Positions 38,768 through 48,906 of a DNA stretch of 64,000 nt are shown here, in pieces; the first letter of the stretch is position 1; the number at the start of each line of letters is the position of its first letter. The stretch lies in assembly GCF_000314735.2 (NCBI RefSeq), contig NZ_KB375270.1, positions 2,046,001-2,110,000 on the forward strand, given 5' to 3'. The translations under genes were made by a program, and so were the position numbers. The notes under the pieces are model-generated. The model saw only the letters and a list, made by a program, of their open reading frames with translations. It was not told the DNA's origin and ran no database searches. This DNA is from Afipia felis ATCC 53690 (lineage in GTDB: Bacteria > Pseudomonadota > Alphaproteobacteria > Rhizobiales > Xanthobacteraceae).

Positions 38768-40108
38768 TTGAATATTCAGCAGTCCCGCTCCGTTTTGTCG
38801 CCGAACGACCTCGCCGCCTATTGGATGCCGTTTACCGCCAACCGCGCCTTCAAGCAGGCGCCGCGCATGCTTACCGGCGCAAAGGACATGCACTACTTCA
38901 CCAGCGACGGGCGCCAGATCATCGACGCCGCCTCCGGCATGTGGTGCTCGAACGCGGGCCATTGCCGCGAACCAATCACGCAAGCGATCGCCAAGCAGGC
39001 GGCGACGATGGACTACGCGCCGCCGTTCCAGTTCGGGCATCCGCAGGCGTTCGAGCTTGCCAATCGCGTCGCGGCGCTTGGCCCGGAGGGGCTCGACCAT
39101 GTGTTCTTCTGTAATTCGGGATCGGAAGCGGTCGACACCGCGCTGAAGATCGCGCTCGCCTATCATGCGACGCGTGGCGAGGCGTCCCGCACGCGGCTGA
39201 TCGGGCGCGAGCGCGGCTATCACGGCGTCGGCTTTGGCGGCATCTCGGTCGGCGGCATGGTCAACAACCGCCGCCTGTTCGGTGCGCTGCTGAACGGCAC
39301 CGACCATTTGCCTACCATCTATGAGCGGGAGCATCAGGCCTTCACCAAGGGCGAGCCTGAATGGGGCGCGCACCTCGCCGACGAACTCGAGCGCATCGTC
39401 GGAATTCACGGCAAGGACACCGTCGCCGCTGTGATTGTCGAGCCGATGGCGGGCTCGACCGGCGTGCTGGTCACGCCGAAGGGCTACCTCCAGCGGCTGC
39501 GCGCGATCTGCGACAAGTACAACATCCTCTTGATCTTCGACGAGGTCATTACGGGCTTCGGCCGCCTCGGCTATGCCTTCGCCGCCGAGCGCTACGGCGT
39601 GGTGCCGGACATGATCACCTTCGCCAAGGGCATCACCAACGGCGCGGTGCCGATGGGCGGCGTGCTGATCCGCAACGACATCCACGACGCCTTCATGAAG
39701 GGGCCGGAGCACATCGTCGAACTGTTCCACGGCTACACCTACTCAGCACATCCGCTCGCCTGCGCCGCGGGTCTCGCGACGCTCGACATCTACCGCGACG
39801 AGGGACTGTTCGAGCGCGCCCGCAAGCTGGAGCCGCTGTTCGCCGACGCCGTAATGGAACTGCGCAAGGAACCGAACGTCATCGACATCCGTACCGTCGG
39901 CCTGACCGCGGGCATCGACCTCGCGCCCAAGGACGGCCAGGTCGGCCTGCGCGGCCTCACGGCGCTCGCCAACGGCTTCAGCGAGCATGACGTGATGATC
40001 CGCGTGGCGGGCGATACGATCGCCCTGACGCCACCCTTGATCGTGAGCGAGGCTCAGATCGGCGAGATCATGGACAAGGTCGCCGCCGTCATCCGCTCGG
40101 TCGCCTGA
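38768..40108 (+). CDS. Omega-aminotransferase (beta-alanine-pyruvate type)
   Basis: This is a PLP class III aminotransferase of 446 residues. Motifs include AYWMPFTANRAFK at the N-terminus, FFCNSGSEAVDTALKIA, RERGYHGVGFGG, LLIFDEVITGFGRLG and the PLP lysine 287 in FAKGITNGAVPMGG. The sequence resembles omega-amino acid-pyruvate aminotransferases, so substrates such as beta-alanine are likely, but not proven. The start is TTG 38768 with GGAAGGA upstream; the next in-frame ATG would remove conserved sequence. It is divergent from tadE. Confidence 0.93.
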   Translation: MNIQQSRSVLSPNDLAAYWMPFTANRAFKQAPRMLTGAKDMHYFTSDGRQIIDAASGMWCSNAGHCREPITQAIAKQAATMDYAPPFQFGHPQAFELANRVAALGPEGLDHVFFCNSGSEAVDTALKIALAYHATRGEASRTRLIGRERGYHGVGFGGISVGGMVNNRRLFGALLNGTDHLPTIYEREHQAFTKGEPEWGAHLADELERIVGIHGKDTVAAVIVEPMAGSTGVLVTPKGYLQRLRAICDKYNILLIFDEVITGFGRLGYAFAAERYGVVPDMITFAKGITNGAVPMGGVLIRNDIHDAFMKGPEHIVELFHGYTYSAHPLACAAGLATLDIYRDEGLFERARKLEPLFADAVMELRKEPNVIDIRTVGLTAGIDLAPKDGQVGLRGLTALANGFSEHDVMIRVAGDTIALTPPLIVSEAQIGEIMDKVAAVIRSVA

Positions 40109-40130
40109 GCCAGCACCCATCCCTTCCCCG

Positions 40131-40164
40131 GCGCCTTGATAGCCAAGGCGCTGGGCGGCTTTTT
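40131..40164 (+). terminator. Possible terminator after the aminotransferase gene
   Basis: An 8-bp stem (GCGCCTTG / CAAGGCGC) with a 5-nt loop is followed by TGGGCGGC and then TTTTT. The T-run is 8 nt from the stem, so termination is less certain than at 23558. Confidence 0.5.
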
Positions 40165-40265
40165 GCTCCCCGACCATGCACCCGGCGGTGGAGAAACACC
40201 GACGGAACTTCCCGGCGTATCAATCTTGATGCTAGAATCACCCGTGCCGGGGGGATAACTGCTGC

Positions 40266-41705
40266 ATGGTTCGCGTATCGACGATTTTCATCGCCATTTG
40301 CATGGTGCTGATCGCGGCTTCGCTCGGCCTGATTCTGTATGTGATGACCGGCCTGAGCATGCGCGAGTCCGCCCTCGTCGCGCTCGCCACTCTGACCTGC
40401 CTCATTCTCTACAACGCCATCTCGATACGCATCCGTGGCCGCGCCGACGTCAACGGCCAGATCGCAGATCTGTCGCGTGGCACCGCCGATCTCGCGCGGC
40501 AGGTCGCCGAATACGGCCGGCGCATGACGCTGATCGAAACCAGGCTCGCCAATGCGGACCATGCCGCGCAGGATCGCGCCCGCTCGGTGATGAGCGAGAT
40601 CGGCGAGCTTGGCCTCATGATCAAGAACCTCGCCGGATCTGTTGCGACCCATGACGAATTGCTGACTTCAGCGACAAGCCTCACGGCCGCGCATCACCCT
40701 TCCCAGTCTCAAGTGGCGAGTGCACCTCAAGTTACGCCCATCGAGCCGCCCCGTGTGATCGAACAGCCCGCTCCGGCATCCGCCTCGCTGCAGGCCGCCG
40801 CGGAGGCGATCTCAAATCTTCCGGACGTGATCGCCGCCATCAGGAGCGCGGCGGAAGCCAACCGCATCGACCTCTATCTGCAACCGATCGTGTCGCTGCC
40901 CCAGCGCAAGGTGCGGTTCTATGAGGCCGTCTCACGCCTGCGCGACGAGAAGGACCACGTGTTCACCGCGGGCCAGTTCATCGACATCGCGGAATCGAGC
41001 GGCCTGATCGGTCAGATTGATTACACAGTACTGTTCCGCTGCGTTCAGGTACTCCGCCGCCTGCAGGTGCGGACCAAGGACGTCGGCATGTTCTGCAACA
41101 TCTCCGGCGCCACGCTCGCGAACCCGGATATTTTCGGCGAGTGCATCGCCTTCCTCGAAGCCAATCGCGCGCTCGCGCCGTCACTGGTGCTGGAATTCAA
41201 ACAAAGCGCATTCCGCAACTTCGGCCCCATCGAGATCGAGCATCTCGCGGCCCTGAAGCGGCTCGGCTTCCAGTTCTCGATCGACAACATCACCGACTTC
41301 AGGATCGATGGCCGCGAACTCGCCGACCGCGGCGTGCGCTATCTCAAGGTGCCGGCCCCACTCCTGCTCGACCAGCAGGACGCCGCGTCGTCCGACATCC
41401 ATGCCGCCGATCTGTCGAGTCTGCTCACGCGCTTCGGCGTCGATCTGATCGCGGAAAAGATCGAGGGCGAGCGCTCCGTGCTGGATCTGCTCGACTACAA
41501 TGTGCGGTTCGGCCAGGGCTTTCTGTTCTCCGCACCGCGTCCGCTGCGTCCCGAAGCCGCAGTGCCGACCCCGGTCGCCGCGAGCAGCCAGCCGAAAGCG
41601 TCCGCTCCCCCGCCTGCCGAGCAGGTCGCGATGCCAGCCCGCACGGCCGCCGAGACGCGCCTCTCGGGCACTGCCGCGCTCGCGCGGCGGATCGCGCAAA
41701 GCTAG
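40266..41705 (+). CDS. Degenerate EAL-domain membrane protein, TipF-like
   Basis: The 479-residue protein has two N-terminal transmembrane helices (about 5-27 and 34-52), a helical, coiled-coil-like region to ~135, a Pro/Ala-rich linker to ~175, and an EAL domain at ~185-425. Catalytic motifs are altered: EAV 220-222 for EAL, E-F-K-Q at 310-313 for ExTE, and D-N-I-T at 340-343 for DDFG. Lys361, Glu397 and Gln417 remain. Phosphodiesterase activity is therefore doubtful. The layout recalls Caulobacter TipF, a c-di-GMP-binding flagellar assembly factor. The TAG stop lies in a CTAGT-type repeat end. Confidence 0.85.
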   Translation: MVRVSTIFIAICMVLIAASLGLILYVMTGLSMRESALVALATLTCLILYNAISIRIRGRADVNGQIADLSRGTADLARQVAEYGRRMTLIETRLANADHAAQDRARSVMSEIGELGLMIKNLAGSVATHDELLTSATSLTAAHHPSQSQVASAPQVTPIEPPRVIEQPAPASASLQAAAEAISNLPDVIAAIRSAAEANRIDLYLQPIVSLPQRKVRFYEAVSRLRDEKDHVFTAGQFIDIAESSGLIGQIDYTVLFRCVQVLRRLQVRTKDVGMFCNISGATLANPDIFGECIAFLEANRALAPSLVLEFKQSAFRNFGPIEIEHLAALKRLGFQFSIDNITDFRIDGRELADRGVRYLKVPAPLLLDQQDAASSDIHAADLSSLLTRFGVDLIAEKIEGERSVLDLLDYNVRFGQGFLFSAPRPLRPEAAVPTPVAASSQPKASAPPPAEQVAMPARTAAETRLSGTAALARRIAQS

Positions 41706-41774
41706 TGTCCCGAATTCGAAATTCACCTCGATCTGCAGCAAGTTTCTTGGCTAACTTCTGAACCACCACACTGG
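41702..41774. repeat. CTAGTG-ended repeat overlapping a stop codon
   Basis: CTAGTGTCCCGAATTCGAAA starts at 41702, and ACACTGG at 41768-41774 is its approximate inverted counterpart. Comparing the two ends over 22 positions gives about 13 matches. The opening CTAGT-(g/a)-CCC resembles the palindromes at 15705 and 57177. The TAG at 41703-41705 is the stop codon of the EAL gene. It looks like a decayed relative or a related MITE. Confidence 0.5.
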
Positions 41775-41860
41775 TGCGGCCTTTCCTTCTTCGCCGCATC
41801 GTGGCAGGGGTTGATCGTGAGCGCGGCTCCCGCGCCTGATCCTTTCCCCGGACTTTCCTG

Positions 41861-42721
41861 ATGACCCTACCCCGCTTCGCCCCGCATCTGCGCGACCTCG
41901 TTCACGACACCGACGTTCTCATCAGCGACATCTGGGGCGTGGTCCATAACGGCGTGGTTGCGTTTCCCGAAGCCTGCAAAGCCCTGCAGACATTCCGCAA
42001 GCAAGGCGGCACCGTGGTGATGCTGACGAATTCACCGCGCCCGACACCTGCCGTACAGGAGCAATTGCGCGAATTGCGCGTGCCGGACGATTGCTATGAC
42101 GACATCGTCACCTCCGGCGACCTCTCCCGCCACTACATCGCGACACGTCCCGGCGAGCCGCTCTATCAGATCGGGCCTGATCGCGACGGGCCTGTCTTTC
42201 ATGGTCTCGACATCGATTTCGCGCCGCTGGAGCGCGCGGATTACATCGTCTGCACCGGGCTGTTCGACGACGAGACCGAGACGCCGGAAGATTATCGCAA
42301 GACATTGCTCGCGGCCCTGGATCGCAAGCTGCCGATGATCTGCGCCAACCCCGACATCATCGTCGAGCGCGGCCACAAGATGATCTATTGCGCAGGCGCC
42401 GTCGCCGAACTGTATCGCGAACTCGGCGGCGAAGTGACGTTCTACGGCAAGCCGCACCGCCCCGCCTATCAACGTGCGTTCGAGCTCGCCACCGCACGGC
42501 GCGGTTTGGTCGTACCACGCGAGCGCATGCTGGCGATCGGAGATTCAGTGCGCACCGATTTGGCCGGCGCCAACAATTTCGGCATCGACTGCGTGTTCGT
42601 CACGCGCGGGATTCATTCGGCCGAATTCGCAAGCCTTGAGGAAATCGACGCCACCACGTCGAAACAATTATTCGGCGATACCAAACCGCCCTTCGTTCTG
42701 ATGCGGGACTTGCGCTGGTAA
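41861..42721 (+). CDS. HAD-superfamily hydrolase, TIGR01459 type
   Basis: This 286-residue HAD phosphatase-like protein has motif I DIWGVVHNG at about 23-31, in which the usual DxD second Asp is replaced by Trp, typical of TIGR01459. Motif II is MLTNSPRP, and the C-terminal motifs are TFYGKPHRPAY and AIGDSVRTDLAGANNFG. A C2-type cap is likely between them. Homologues are near-ubiquitous in alphaproteobacteria but the substrate is not defined. ATG 41861. It converges with the CheY-like gene across a strong hairpin. Confidence 0.92.
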   Translation: MTLPRFAPHLRDLVHDTDVLISDIWGVVHNGVVAFPEACKALQTFRKQGGTVVMLTNSPRPTPAVQEQLRELRVPDDCYDDIVTSGDLSRHYIATRPGEPLYQIGPDRDGPVFHGLDIDFAPLERADYIVCTGLFDDETETPEDYRKTLLAALDRKLPMICANPDIIVERGHKMIYCAGAVAELYRELGGEVTFYGKPHRPAYQRAFELATARRGLVVPRERMLAIGDSVRTDLAGANNFGIDCVFVTRGIHSAEFASLEEIDATTSKQLFGDTKPPFVLMRDLRW

Positions 42722-42745
42722 GCGCTGGAGCAACTGCCAAAAGCA

Positions 42746-42771
42746 AAATGCCCGGCGCGAGCCGGGCATTT
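42746..42771. terminator. Bidirectional hairpin terminator between convergent genes
   Basis: An 11-bp perfect stem (AAATGCCCGGC / GCCGGGCATTT) with a GCGA tetraloop lies between the HAD hydrolase stop (42721) and the CheY-like stop (42801). It ends in TTT one way and AAA the other, so it could end both transcripts. Confidence 0.85.
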
Positions 42772-42800
42772 CAGAAACGAATTCGCCGTTCGATCGATGC

Positions 42801-43193
42801 TTAGGCGTTGCTGTCAGGGAACACCGCGTCGATCTTGGTCTTGAGCGTCGCCGCATTGAACGGCTTGACGATATAGTTGTTCACGCCGGCCTTCTTCGCC
42901 GCGATCACGTTCTCGGTCTTGGATTCGGCGGTGATCATGATGAAAGGCGTCGTCGCGAGATTGGGATCGCCACGCACTTCCTTGAGCAGGTCATAGCCCG
43001 TCATCGGCTCCATGTTCCAGTCGGAAATCACGAGCCCGTATTTCTTGCCGCGCATCTTGGCGAGCGCGGCCGAGCCGTCGCTGGCGTCGTCGATGTTCTC
43101 GAAACCGAGTTGCTTCAACAGATTGCGGATAATGCGGATCATGGTGTTGTAGTCATCTACCACCAACACCGGCATCGATAAGTCCATAGCCAT
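42801..43193 (-). CDS. CheY-like single-domain response regulator
   Basis: This is a 130-residue receiver with no output domain. The acidic pair Asp13-Asp14, phospho-acceptor Asp58 (VISDWNMEP), Thr in ITAESK and Lys in YIVKPF are all present. The sequence (VVDDYNTMIRIIRNLLKQLG, MTGYDLLKEVRGD) is of the CheY type that docks on flagellar switch protein FliM. No chemotaxis genes lie in the window, so partners are elsewhere. ATG 43193 taken; ATG 43187 is also possible. Confidence 0.93.
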   Translation of the reverse strand: MAMDLSMPVLVVDDYNTMIRIIRNLLKQLGFENIDDASDGSAALAKMRGKKYGLVISDWNMEPMTGYDLLKEVRGDPNLATTPFIMITAESKTENVIAAKKAGVNNYIVKPFNAATLKTKIDAVFPDSNA

Positions 43194-43396
43194 CGCTCAG
43201 CTTCCCCTGAACGCCCCACACATGGGCGCGCTTCGTCTATATTCTATAGTGGCGCGATCCGGACCTTTCAGCCCCAGCTCAGCCTCAGGGGGAAATTGCT
43301 AGCATCCCGGCTTAAACAGCCAGTTAATCCGTTTCATCGCCTTGACTTCATCCCCGCCAGCCGGTCACTTCCAGCATCCTGTTTGCACTTGGCGTT

Positions 43397-44383
<987 letters not shown>

Positions 44384-44501
44384 ACGAGAAGCCGTCTTTC
44401 CCGTTCAACCCGGTCCACATGGGGCAAAAACATCGGCCTGATGAGGGTATTTACCGTTTTGGACCGTTTCCCCACGGCCAGAAAATGCTATTCACCCCGC
44501 C

Positions 44502-47477
44502 ATGACCGAGAAGCCCAAATCCGACGCCCCCGATTATTCCAAGACCCTTTACCTGCCGCAGACGGATTTCCCGATGCGCGCGGGCCTGCCGCAGCGCGAG
44601 CCGGACTTTTTGGCGCGCTGGAACGAGATCGGCCTGTACGAGCGGCTGCGCGAACAGTCCACGGGTCGCCCAAAATTCGTACTGCACGACGGCCCGCCCT
44701 ACGCCAACGGCAACATCCATATCGGCCACGCGCTCAACAAGATCCTCAAGGATCTCGTGACCAAGAGCCAGCAGATGCTCGGCTTCGATTCCAATTACGT
44801 TCCGGGCTGGGACTGCCACGGCCTGCCGATCGAATGGAAGATCGAGGAAGGCTATCGCGCCAAGGGCAAGAACAAGGATGCGGTGCCGATCAACGAATTC
44901 CGCAAGGAGTGCCGGGTCTTCGCGCAGAAATGGGTCGACATCCAGCGCGAGGAATTCAAACGCCTCGGTGTGATCGGCGACTGGGCACACCCCTACACCA
45001 CCATGAACTTCGCGGCCGAAGCGCAGATCGCGCGCGAGATCATGAAGTTCGCCGCCAACGGCCTCCTGTATCGCGGCTCCAAGCCGGTGATGTGGAGCGT
45101 GGTCGAGAAGACCGCGCTCGCCGAGGCCGAAGTTGAGTACGAGGACCACATTTCCGATACGGTGTGGGTGAAGTTTCCGGTGAAAGCCGCGTTCGGCCGT
45201 CTCGCCAATGCGTCCGTCGTGATCTGGACCACGACACCATGGACGCTGCCCGGAAACCGCGCCATCTCGTTCTCCTCCAAGATCGCCTACGGTCTCTACA
45301 AGGTCATCGATGCGCCCACCGACAATTGGGCGAAGACCGGCGATCTGTTGATTCTGGCCGACAAGCTCGCGCCGGACGTGTTCAAGCAAGCGCGCGTCAC
45401 TTCCTTCGAGCGCGTGTCGGACATCGACAGCGGCATCCTCGACGCACTCGAATGCAGCCATCCGCTGAAAGGTCTGGACGGTGGCTACGAATTCACCGTG
45501 CCGCTGCTCGATGGCGATCACGTCACCGACGACACCGGCACCGGTTTCGTCCACACCGCGCCGGGCCATGGCCGCGAAGACTTCGACATCTGGATGGCAA
45601 ATGCGCGCGAGCTGGAAGCCCGCGGCATCTCGTCGACGATTCCCTATACGGTCGATGCCGACGGCGCGCTGACCGCGCAGGCCCCCGGCTTCACCGGCAA
45701 GCGCGTGCTTACCGACAAGGGTGAGAGGGGTGACGCCAACGACGCCGTCATCAAGACTCTGACCGAGCGCGGCGCTCTCTTAGCGCGTGGCCGCCTCAAG
45801 CATCAATACCCGCATTCCTGGCGCTCGAAGAAGCCGGTGATCTATCGCAACACACCGCAATGGTTCATTGCGATGGACAAGGACATCCTCAACAGCGGCA
45901 AAGCGAAGCCCGGTGACACGCTGCGCCACCGCGCGTTGCAGGCTATCCAGGTCACCCAATGGGTGCCCGAACAGGGCCAGAATCGCATCACCGGCATGAT
46001 CGCGGGCCGCCCCGACTGGGTGGTGTCGCGCCAGCGCGCCTGGGGCGTACCGATCACCGTATTCGTGCGCGAAAAGGGCGACGGCTCGGTCGAGATTCTC
46101 CGCGATGAGACCGTCGATCTGCGGATCGCGGAAGCCTTCATGAATGAGGGCGCCGACGCCTGGTATGCCGACGGCGCACGCGAACGCTTTCTCGGCTCGC
46201 ACGCCAACGAAGCCTGGAAGAAGGTCGACGACATTCTCGACGTCTGGTTCGATTCCGGTTCGACGCACGCCTTCGTGCTGGAGGACGCGCAGCAGTTTCC
46301 TGGCCTCGCCGGTATCAAACGCAAGGTCGATGGCGGCAACGATACCGTGATGTATCTCGAGGGAAGCGACCAGCATCGCGGCTGGTTTCATTCCTCGCTG
46401 CTGGAAAGCTGCGGCACACGCGGCCGCGCGCCCTACGACATCGTTCTCACCCACGGCTTCACGCTCGATGAGCATGGCCGCAAGATGTCGAAGTCGCTCG
46501 GCAACACCACCGCGCCACAGGACGTCATCAAGCAATCCGGCGCGGACATCCTGCGCCTGTGGGTAGCGCAGTCAGATTATTCCGACGATCTGCGGATCGG
46601 GCCGGAAATCCTCAAGGGCACCATCGAGACCTATCGCAAGCTGCGCAACACCATCCGCTGGATGCTAGGCAGCCTCGCTCACTTCCACGACGAGGACCGC
46701 ATCAGGGTCGACGAGATGCCCGAGCTCGAACGGCTGATGCTGCATCGGCTGAGCGAGATCGATGCCATTGTGCGCAAAGCTTATGCCGAATTCGACTACA
46801 AGACGGTGATCGCCGCATTGTCGCATTTCATGAACACCGAACTGTCGGCGTTCTATTTCGACATCCGCAAGGACACGCTGTATTGCGACCCGCCGTCATC
46901 GGTCGCACGCAAGGCCTCTCTCACGGTGATCGACTATCTGTTCCGCAGCATCGTGACCTGGTTCGCGCCAATTCTATCGTTCACCGCCGAGGAAGCGTGG
47001 CTGTCGCGCTATCCCGACGCCACCTCCGTACATCTGGAGTCGTTCCAGAAGGTGCTCGCCGCATGGCGGGACAATGCGCTGGCGCAGAAATGGAACACGA
47101 TCCGCGACGTGCGCCGCGTCGTCACCGGCGCGCTGGAAGTTGAGCGCGCAGCCAAGCGCATCGGCTCTTCGCTGGAAGCTTCGCCACTGGTCTACGTCTC
47201 GGACATGGCGCTGCTCGGCACCCTCGCCGATATCGATCTGGCGGAAATCTGCATTACCTCGAATGCGATGGTGACAAACGAGACGCCGCCCGCCGGTGCA
47301 TTCACGCTCAGTGACGTGCCGGGCGTTGCTGTCGTGGTTGAGAAAGCCGCCGGCAAAAAATGTGCGCGCTCGTGGAAGATTCTCCCGACCGTCGGCGACG
47401 ATTCCGAATATCCGGATGTCACGCCGCGCGATGCGCAGGCGCTGCGCGAATGGAAGGCGCTGGGAAGGACGGCCTAG
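44502..47477 (+). CDS. ileS: Isoleucine-tRNA ligase
   Basis: This is a class I synthetase of 991 residues that charges tRNA-Ile and edits valine. The HIGH signature is at 73-76 ([18 protein letters not shown]), the CP1 editing domain includes [17 protein letters not shown], and KMSKSLGN starts at residue 661. The C-terminal anticodon domain and a Cys-containing end ([12 protein letters not shown]) follow; a full zinc finger is not obvious. ATG 44502. It is followed 3 nt later by lspA. Confidence 0.97.
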   Translation: MTEKPKSDAPDYSKTLYLPQTDFPMRAGLPQREPDFLARWNEIGLYERLREQSTGRPKFVLHDGPPYANGNIHIGHALNKILKDLVTKSQQMLGFDSNYVPGWDCHGLPIEWKIEEGYRAKGKNKDAVPINEFRKECRVFAQKWVDIQREEFKRLGVIGDWAHPYTTMNFAAEAQIAREIMKFAANGLLYRGSKPVMWSVVEKTALAEAEVEYEDHISDTVWVKFPVKAAFGRLANASVVIWTTTPWTLPGNRAISFSSKIAYGLYKVIDAPTDNWAKTGDLLILADKLAPDVFKQARVTSFERVSDIDSGILDALECSHPLKGLDGGYEFTVPLLDGDHVTDDTGTGFVHTAPGHGREDFDIWMANARELEARGISSTIPYTVDADGALTAQAPGFTGKRVLTDKGERGDANDAVIKTLTERGALLARGRLKHQYPHSWRSKKPVIYRNTPQWFIAMDKDILNSGKAKPGDTLRHRALQAIQVTQWVPEQGQNRITGMIAGRPDWVVSRQRAWGVPITVFVREKGDGSVEILRDETVDLRIAEAFMNEGADAWYADGARERFLGSHANEAWKKVDDILDVWFDSGSTHAFVLEDAQQFPGLAGIKRKVDGGNDTVMYLEGSDQHRGWFHSSLLESCGTRGRAPYDIVLTHGFTLDEHGRKMSKSLGNTTAPQDVIKQSGADILRLWVAQSDYSDDLRIGPEILKGTIETYRKLRNTIRWMLGSLAHFHDEDRIRVDEMPELERLMLHRLSEIDAIVRKAYAEFDYKTVIAALSHFMNTELSAFYFDIRKDTLYCDPPSSVARKASLTVIDYLFRSIVTWFAPILSFTAEEAWLSRYPDATSVHLESFQKVLAAWRDNALAQKWNTIRDVRRVVTGALEVERAAKRIGSSLEASPLVYVSDMALLGTLADIDLAEICITSNAMVTNETPPAGAFTLSDVPGVAVVVEKAAGKKCARSWKILPTVGDDSEYPDVTPRDAQALREWKALGRTA

Positions 47478-47480
47478 CCG

Positions 47481-47981
47481 ATGTCTCCCCTGCTGCGCTC
47501 CGGGCTGATTGCCGCCGCTGGCGCCCTGATCGCCGATCAGGCCTCCAAGCTGTGGCTGCTGTATGTCTTCGACATCGGCCGCCGCGGCATGGTGCAGGTC
47601 ACGCCCTTCTTTGATCTCGTGCTCGCCTGGAACACAGGCATCAGCTACGGCTGGCTGCAGGACATGGGCACGACGGGCCAGACACTGCTGCTGGCCGGAA
47701 AGGCGCTTGCCGTCGTCCTGCTTGCGGTGTGGATGGCACGCTCGCAAACGCGACTCGCGGTGATCGCGCTCGGCCTCATCATCGGCGGCGCGATCGGCAA
47801 CGCCATCGACCGCATCGCCTACGGAGCGGTGGTGGATTTCGCCCTGTTCCACATCGCCATCGCGGGAAAAACCTATAGTTGGTATGTGTTTAACCTTGCC
47901 GACGCGGCGATTGTTGCCGGTGTCGCCGCCCTGCTATATGACTCCCTCTTCGCGCCAACCGCCGCAAAAACGCCCCGATAA
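47481..47981 (+). CDS. lspA: Lipoprotein signal peptidase
   Basis: This is the aspartic signal peptidase II that cleaves diacylglyceryl prolipoproteins after Lgt. It is 166 residues with four membrane helices. The catalytic Asp motifs are GNAIDRIAYGAVVDF and FNLADAAI, and DQASKLW near the N-terminus is conserved. It follows ileS by 3 nt, so it is probably cotranscribed and coupled. Confidence 0.97.
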   Translation: MSPLLRSGLIAAAGALIADQASKLWLLYVFDIGRRGMVQVTPFFDLVLAWNTGISYGWLQDMGTTGQTLLLAGKALAVVLLAVWMARSQTRLAVIALGLIIGGAIGNAIDRIAYGAVVDFALFHIAIAGKTYSWYVFNLADAAIVAGVAALLYDSLFAPTAAKTPR

Positions 47982-48062
47982 ACGGCGATATACGGTCCGG
48001 CTGATGGCGCTTAAGTGACTGTGCTGTCGCCATATTTCCTGTCGAAAGCTGGACGGATCACG

Positions 48063-48782
48063 ATGATTTCCCTGCGCCCCGATGACACCCTCACCGCCAA
48101 GGCCGCGCTGATGCGCCTGTTCAAGGTTGCCGGAATGGCCTGTGCCCTGACGCTCGTTGTCGCTTCCAACGTGGCTCGCGCCGAGGACGACGGAGAGCAG
48201 CAGCCGGAAATGAGCTTCGAGCACAAGATGATCGACGGCCTGCTGCGCGGCCTCGGCGGCCAGACCATGGAAGATAACAACAAGGGCATCGAATATCGCG
48301 AGCGCTCACCTCTGGTGATCCCGTCCAAGCTCGATCTGCCGCCACCCGCCTCGAAATCCGCGCCCGCGGTTGCGAACTGGCCGAAAGATCCGGACGTTCA
48401 GGCCCGCAAGGAAGCTATCGAAGCCAGCAAAAGATCGGCTCCGGATTGGGATGCGGCCAAACGTCCTCTGCTGCCGAGCGAGCTTGCCAAGAAGCCTTCG
48501 TCCAAGAGAAGTGCGACGGCACTTAATGACGATCGTCCCGGCATGGACAATTCCAATTACAATCTGCTGAGCCCGTCGCAGCTCGGCTTCAAGAACAGCA
48601 TGATGTCGGACCTGTTCGGCGGCGGGAAGAACGAGAGCGTCAAGTTCGTGAAGGAGCCTGAGCGGAGCGAACTGAGCCAGCCGCCAGCCGGCTATCAGAC
48701 GCCTTCGCCGAGCTACGCCTACGGCTCGGGTCCGATGGAAAGCAAGACCAAGAGAGACTACAATCCGCTCTTCGATAAATAG
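48063..48782 (+). CDS. Exported hypothetical protein, polar and Pro-rich
   Basis: This 239-residue protein has a leader containing ALMRLFKVAGMACALTLV and a likely cleavage near ARA before EDDGEQQPEM. The mature part is low in hydrophobic residues, with runs of Pro, Ser and Lys (LPPPASKSAPAVANWPKDPD), and is probably largely disordered. ATG 48063 follows GGACGG; a GTG at 48015 would add 16 residues. It sits between lspA and the M16 peptidases in the same direction. The family was not recognised and the function is unknown. Confidence 0.72.
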   Translation: MISLRPDDTLTAKAALMRLFKVAGMACALTLVVASNVARAEDDGEQQPEMSFEHKMIDGLLRGLGGQTMEDNNKGIEYRERSPLVIPSKLDLPPPASKSAPAVANWPKDPDVQARKEAIEASKRSAPDWDAAKRPLLPSELAKKPSSKRSATALNDDRPGMDNSNYNLLSPSQLGFKNSMMSDLFGGGKNESVKFVKEPERSELSQPPAGYQTPSPSYAYGSGPMESKTKRDYNPLFDK

Positions 48783-48906
48783 TCCGTGCAGGCGCTCCGG
48801 CTCGCACATTGATTTGTCGTAAGCTTGCATCGCGCGCCATGATCCCGCCATCTGGACGGCTCACTCACGGCTGTTCTTCGCATTCTTTCGGAGTCGATAT
48901 CGGATC

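Noticed and set aside
43312..43327. TTAA-N8-TTAA upstream of ribF and cheY-like genes
   Set aside because: CtrA consensus spacing is 7; this is 8, and the match is weaker than that at 30157.
44451..45569. 372-codon open frame antisense to ileS
   Set aside because: The ileS frame has HIGH, CP1 and KMSKS motifs; the antisense is a shadow.
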